From the NCBI GenBank assembly GCA_023393485.1, contig JAEWLD010000280.1:1-9403 (forward strand): a stretch of DNA of 9,403 bases. Reading direction: 5' to 3'. The stretch is from Bacteroidota bacterium. GTDB taxonomy: Bacteria > Bacteroidota > Bacteroidia > Flavobacteriales > Flavobacteriaceae. A program made the position numbers and the translations under genes. Below are positions 6,258-9,403 of the stretch, one piece after another. The notes under the pieces were generated by a model, which made no database searches, was not told the origin of the DNA, and saw only the letters and a program-made list of their open reading frames with translations. Positions within the stretch are counted from its first letter, which is position 1; each line of letters begins with the position of its first letter.

Positions 6258-9086
6258 ATGAAAAAGATTTACTATTTCGTCGCTGCCGTTTTTTTGTGCC
6301 AGATTTCGGGCGCACAAATCATCAATATTCCGGATGTAAAGTTTAAAACCAGGCTTTTGGACGGATATTCTACCAAAGACCAATTCGACAATCCCATGCA
6401 GGCCGACGCCAATGCCGATGGCGAAATCAGTCAGGCGGAAGCGCTGGCGGTTTACAAGATCGATATGCCACTCGGCGGGCAAATAATCTACAGTTTTACC
6501 GGAATCAATTACTTTACGAATCTTACGCGATTTGTGAGCGGCGGTTCGGGCGTGACCACGGTCGACCTGACGTCGCTTGTAAACCTGACCGAACTCGAAT
6601 TGTATTACGGTTCGCTTTCCAGCCTCAATGTAACCGGGCTGACACAGTTGACAAAACTCAATGTGAGCGACAACAATTTGTCTGTGCTCGACGTGTCATC
6701 GTTGGCCGGACTGACCGAATTGAATTGCAACCGGAATAATATCGGCAGCCTGAATCTTTCGGCGATGACAGGATTAACCAGTTTATCCTGCGATCGCAAC
6801 AATTTGACGGCGCTCGACATCGCCTCGAATACCGCGCTGGAGCTGCTCAATTGCCAAGAGAACAATTTGGCCGCGCTCGCCGTAACCGGCCATCCGGCGC
6901 TGGTGCACCTGGATTGCGGTTACAACCAAATCAGTGCGCTGAATGTGAACGGGCTTTCCAATCTCGAGGATTTGTACTGCCACAATAACAATTTGACGTC
7001 AATAGATGTGTCGTCGCTGGCGAATCTCGTCAATTTTTCCTGCGATAACAACGCGATCGCCACGCTCGACGTATCGGGCTTAACTGAACTTTATTACCTT
7101 TCCTGCAGGAATAACCAATTGGCAGACCTGACCCTGACGACCACACTCACAGTATTGGACTGTTCCCAAAATCATTTGACCGCGCTCAACGTCGCGCCAT
7201 TGACGAATCTCGAAGCGCTGGCTTGCGATCACAACCAGATTGCCGAGCTTGACGTCGCCGGGCTGACGGGACTCTACAGTTTCCAATGCCAGGACAATGT
7301 GCTGACGACTTTAAATGTGACGCCGTTGGTCAACTTGAAGTATTTCGGATTTGGCAATCAGGATCTTGCCGTGGTCGATTTCAGCATGCTGACGCAATTG
7401 CAATGGCTGACCTTCGACGGCGGGCAACAAACTGCGATGACCTTGAATTTCCCGTCGCTCAATTATGTGAACGTGGTCGACACTAATCTGGAAACATTGG
7501 ATTTCTCCGGGTCGCCGAATGTCCATTCGTTATATTTGTTCAACAATGCCAATTTAAACTATGTCAACGCCAAAAACGGCGGGTCGGTGAGTCTGGCTTC
7601 CGCGGCATTTCATCCGGCACTGAATTATTTCTGCGCCAATGAAAACGACATCCAATCCATTCAAACTTCGCTCAACAACTGGCTCGGAACCAACGCGGTC
7701 CAGGTGAATTCCTACTGTTCGTTCACTCCCGGCGGCGCTTACAATACGGTTTCGGGCGTAGCCCATTTCGACTATGATGGCGACGGATGCGGCCCAACCG
7801 ATCCAACCTGCAATTTCCTCAAAGTCGCCATTGCCGACGGCAGCACAACCGGCGTGACATTTACCCAAAACCCAGGCGTTTATTCGTTTGCCGTGCAACA
7901 ACCTGACATTACGCTCACGGCGTCGGTAGAAAACCCGTCGTATTTCGATATTTCGCCTGCCAGTGCCGTGCTCGCATTACCGGCAAATAACGGCACCAAC
8001 CACATCCAGGATTTTTGCCTGACACCAAACGGCGTCCATCCCGATCTTGAAATCGTCACATTGCCACTGAATCAGGTATTTGCAGGCGGCGTGGCAAGTT
8101 ACCGCATCAGTTATAAGAACAAGGGCAACCAGATTTTGTCTGGGTCGGTGAATTTCGCATTTGACGATGCGGTTGCAGATTACAGCGGCGCCTATCCCGT
8201 GCCCGACAACCAGTCTTTTGGAAACTCGAGCTGGAATTTCACTGGCCTGATGCCTTTCGAATCGCGCCAAATCGTAATTGATCTCGACATCAATTCGCCG
8301 CTCGACATACCGCCTGTCAATTCCGGAGACGGGTTCAACACGACCGCTACAGCCTTGCCATCGGCCACCGATGATTCGCCGTCCGACAACGTATTTGCGC
8401 TTTCCCAAACGGCGGTCAATTCATTTGATCCGAACGACAAAACCTGTCTCGAAGGCAATGTGGTCGGTCCAGAGATGATCGGACAATATGTCCATTACAT
8501 GATCCGCTTTGAAAATACCGGAACGGCCAATGCGCAAAACATCGTCGTCAGGGATGTGATCGACACGGCAAAATTCGATGTTGCATCGCTCGTCCCGATA
8601 GCCGGCAGCCACGCCTTCACGACCCGGATTTTATCGGGGAACACCGTCGATTTCATCTTTGAAAACATCAATCTCCCATTTGACGACGCCGGCAATGACG
8701 GCTATGTCGCTTTTAAAATCAAGACCAAACCGACATTGCAGACAGGCGACACGTTCAGCAATACTGCCAGCATTTATTTCGATTACAATTTCCCGATCGT
8801 GACCAATACGGCTACCACGACGATTCAACTGCTCGGCGCGCCTGATTTTGAGTTCGCCGATGTGTTTACCTTGTATCCGAATCCAGTGCAGAACGTACTC
8901 AACATCCTGCCGAAAAGCGGTGTTGAGGTTAAGTCGGTCAGTATTTACAATGCGCTTGGCCAATTGGCTCAGGCTTCAATCGGAAGCGATACTTCGGTTG
9001 ATGTTTCGCAGCTGGCCAGCGGGCAATATTTTATAAAAATCCGTTCAGACCGCGGAACTGCGACGGCGAAATTTGTCAAACGATAA
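6258..9086 (+). CDS. Secreted leucine-rich repeat protein with T9SS type A sorting domain
   Basis: 942 residues. Residues 1-19 are a signal peptide (cut SGA/Q). D50-E61 is a canonical EF-hand loop (DANADGEISQAE), often seen near the N-terminus of such flavobacterial LRR proteins. Leucine-rich repeats of 21 residues (L-x-x-L-x-C-x-x-N-x-L-x-x-L-x-V) run from 110 to 380, with degenerate ones at 87-109 and 381-442. Residues ~495-590 form an SdrD-like beta domain starting with the Ca-binding pattern DYDGDG (505-510), and ~595-715 a DUF11-like segment. Residues ~720-855 (NSFDPNDK to FDYNFPIVTN) are a domain common in T9SS cargo, likely DUF7619. Residues ~863-942 are the type A sorting domain (YPNPVQN, YNALGQL, final KFVKR). 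Known: export by T9SS, with the sorting domain usually removed on surface anchoring. Inferred: binding of protein or glycan through the LRR face. The start at 6258 is set by the signal peptide; the frame is open upstream without coding character. Confidence 0.92.
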   Translation: MKKIYYFVAAVFLCQISGAQIINIPDVKFKTRLLDGYSTKDQFDNPMQADANADGEISQAEALAVYKIDMPLGGQIIYSFTGINYFTNLTRFVSGGSGVTTVDLTSLVNLTELELYYGSLSSLNVTGLTQLTKLNVSDNNLSVLDVSSLAGLTELNCNRNNIGSLNLSAMTGLTSLSCDRNNLTALDIASNTALELLNCQENNLAALAVTGHPALVHLDCGYNQISALNVNGLSNLEDLYCHNNNLTSIDVSSLANLVNFSCDNNAIATLDVSGLTELYYLSCRNNQLADLTLTTTLTVLDCSQNHLTALNVAPLTNLEALACDHNQIAELDVAGLTGLYSFQCQDNVLTTLNVTPLVNLKYFGFGNQDLAVVDFSMLTQLQWLTFDGGQQTAMTLNFPSLNYVNVVDTNLETLDFSGSPNVHSLYLFNNANLNYVNAKNGGSVSLASAAFHPALNYFCANENDIQSIQTSLNNWLGTNAVQVNSYCSFTPGGAYNTVSGVAHFDYDGDGCGPTDPTCNFLKVAIADGSTTGVTFTQNPGVYSFAVQQPDITLTASVENPSYFDISPASAVLALPANNGTNHIQDFCLTPNGVHPDLEIVTLPLNQVFAGGVASYRISYKNKGNQILSGSVNFAFDDAVADYSGAYPVPDNQSFGNSSWNFTGLMPFESRQIVIDLDINSPLDIPPVNSGDGFNTTATALPSATDDSPSDNVFALSQTAVNSFDPNDKTCLEGNVVGPEMIGQYVHYMIRFENTGTANAQNIVVRDVIDTAKFDVASLVPIAGSHAFTTRILSGNTVDFIFENINLPFDDAGNDGYVAFKIKTKPTLQTGDTFSNTASIYFDYNFPIVTNTATTTIQLLGAPDFEFADVFTLYPNPVQNVLNILPKSGVEVKSVSIYNALGQLAQASIGSDTSVDVSQLASGQYFIKIRSDRGTATAKFVKR
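6585..7397 (+). repeat. 63-bp periodic coding repeat (13 LRR units)
   Basis: Thirteen consecutive units begin at residues 110, 131, 152, 173, 194, 215, 236, 257, 278, 297, 318, 339 and 360. All are 21 residues except the ninth (278-296), which is two shorter. Ten units in a row carry Cys at the same column (C157, 178, 199, 220, 241, 262, 283, 302, 323, 344). At DNA level the units have diverged, so this is an old protein repeat rather than a recent tandem array. Confidence 0.85.
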
Positions 9087-9114
9087 AAAATGTCCTGTTC
9101 GCAGGACTTTTTTT
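9085..9114 (+). terminator. Intrinsic terminator of the LRR protein gene, TTCG tetraloop
   Basis: GTCCTG (9092-9097), loop TTCG, CAGGAC (9102-9107) and seven T. An A-run immediately upstream can extend the stem and would make it work in both directions. It overlaps the end of the stop codon region of the LRR gene. Confidence 0.88.
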
Positions 9115-9125
9115 ATTTTTACCCG

Positions 9126-9403
9126 ATGAAGAAATTAGTCCTTTTACTGGCCGTTGTCGCGGTCTCGTGCGCCAAGCCGGCTTTTGACCCGAAATGGCTG
9201 AGTGAGCGGGCGCCGGAAACTTACACAGCCCGTTTTGAGACAACCAAGGGCGACTTTGACATCGCCGTCGAAAGAAAATATTCGCCCAAAGCTGCCGACC
9301 GCTTTTACCAATTGGTCAAACACGGTTATTTTGACGACGGCATTTTCTATCGCGTGGTTGAAGGTTTCGTCGCCCAATTCGGCAATACAGATCAGCATGC
9401 GAT
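9126..9403 (+). CDS. Cyclophilin-type peptidylprolyl isomerase lipoprotein, N-terminal part (cut by window edge)
   Basis: 92 codons are present and the 3' end lies beyond the window. MKKLVLLLAVVAVSC is a lipoprotein signal with the acylated Cys at 15, so the protein should be membrane-anchored in the envelope. From residue 36 it reads as a cyclophilin domain: TTKGDFDI, SPKAADRFYQLVKHGYFDD, then FYRVVEGFVAQFG. R76, F81 and Q84 fall at the catalytic or substrate-binding positions of the family (R55, F60 and Q63 of human cyclophilin A). Role: cis/trans isomerisation of X-Pro bonds during folding of exported proteins. Q-F-G replaces the common Q-G-G, as in some bacterial forms. The ATG lies 19 nt after the terminator stem of the LRR gene, so it needs its own promoter, which I could not identify with confidence. 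Confidence 0.88.
   Translation, partial: MKKLVLLLAVVAVSCAKPAFDPKWLSERAPETYTARFETTKGDFDIAVERKYSPKAADRFYQLVKHGYFDDGIFYRVVEGFVAQFGNTDQHA

Noticed and set aside
6585..7397. Periodic DNA repeat considered as a CRISPR-like array
   Set aside because: The 63-bp period is a continuous open frame of leucine-rich repeats with diverged DNA; there are no constant repeats alternating with unique spacers.

Overview
The window looks like chromosome of a flavobacterium (Bacteroidota, Flavobacteriaceae, Flavobacterium-like). The evidence is of four kinds. Two large secreted proteins carry the two C-terminal sorting domains of the type IX secretion system (T9SS). The rpsA promoter fits the Bacteroidota -33/-7 consensus (TTG, 19-nt spacer, TAnnTTTG). 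No start codon has a Shine-Dalgarno sequence at a useful distance; the leaders are A/T-rich instead. Ribosomal protein S1 is a six-domain form of about 590 residues. All identifications are by reading; no database search was run.

Layout. Positions 1-3590 are a minus-strand two-gene unit: a 1096-residue T9SS type B cell-surface protein (300-3590, GTG start), followed with an ATGA stop/start overlap by a DinB-family protein that runs off the left edge (1-303). Positions 3591-4026 are a divergent intergenic region. It holds a weak minus-strand promoter candidate, an 82-bp element with nested inverted repeats (3732-3813) and the strong rpsA promoter (3878-3907). rpsA itself (4027-5796) shows the C-ending codon preference of a highly expressed gene and ends in a good intrinsic terminator.

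Positions 5900-6154 hold the remnant of a second T9SS type A protein. Its signal peptide and first mature residues are joined in frame to the last ~30 residues of a type A sorting domain, the middle is missing, and a TGA interrupts the frame at codon 43. An intact relative follows immediately (6258-9086, 942 residues): signal peptide, canonical EF-hand loop, about 13 clean 21-residue leucine-rich repeats with a ladder of cysteines, SdrD-like and DUF11-like beta domains, a conserved T9SS-associated domain and the type A sorting domain. A TTCG-loop terminator separates it from a lipoprotein cyclophilin-type peptidylprolyl isomerase (9126 to the right edge).

How the genes relate. The two surface proteins should pass through Sec and then the T9SS translocon by different sorting signals: type B in the minus-strand protein, type A in the LRR protein and the remnant. 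rpsA and the isomerase are housekeeping genes that probably only share the neighbourhood. I see no mobile element genes, CRISPR array, tRNA, rRNA or defence system. The most unusual items are the collapsed T9SS paralogue, the 82-bp foldable element upstream of rpsA, and the tight overlap between a giant adhesin-like gene and a DinB-family enzyme gene.
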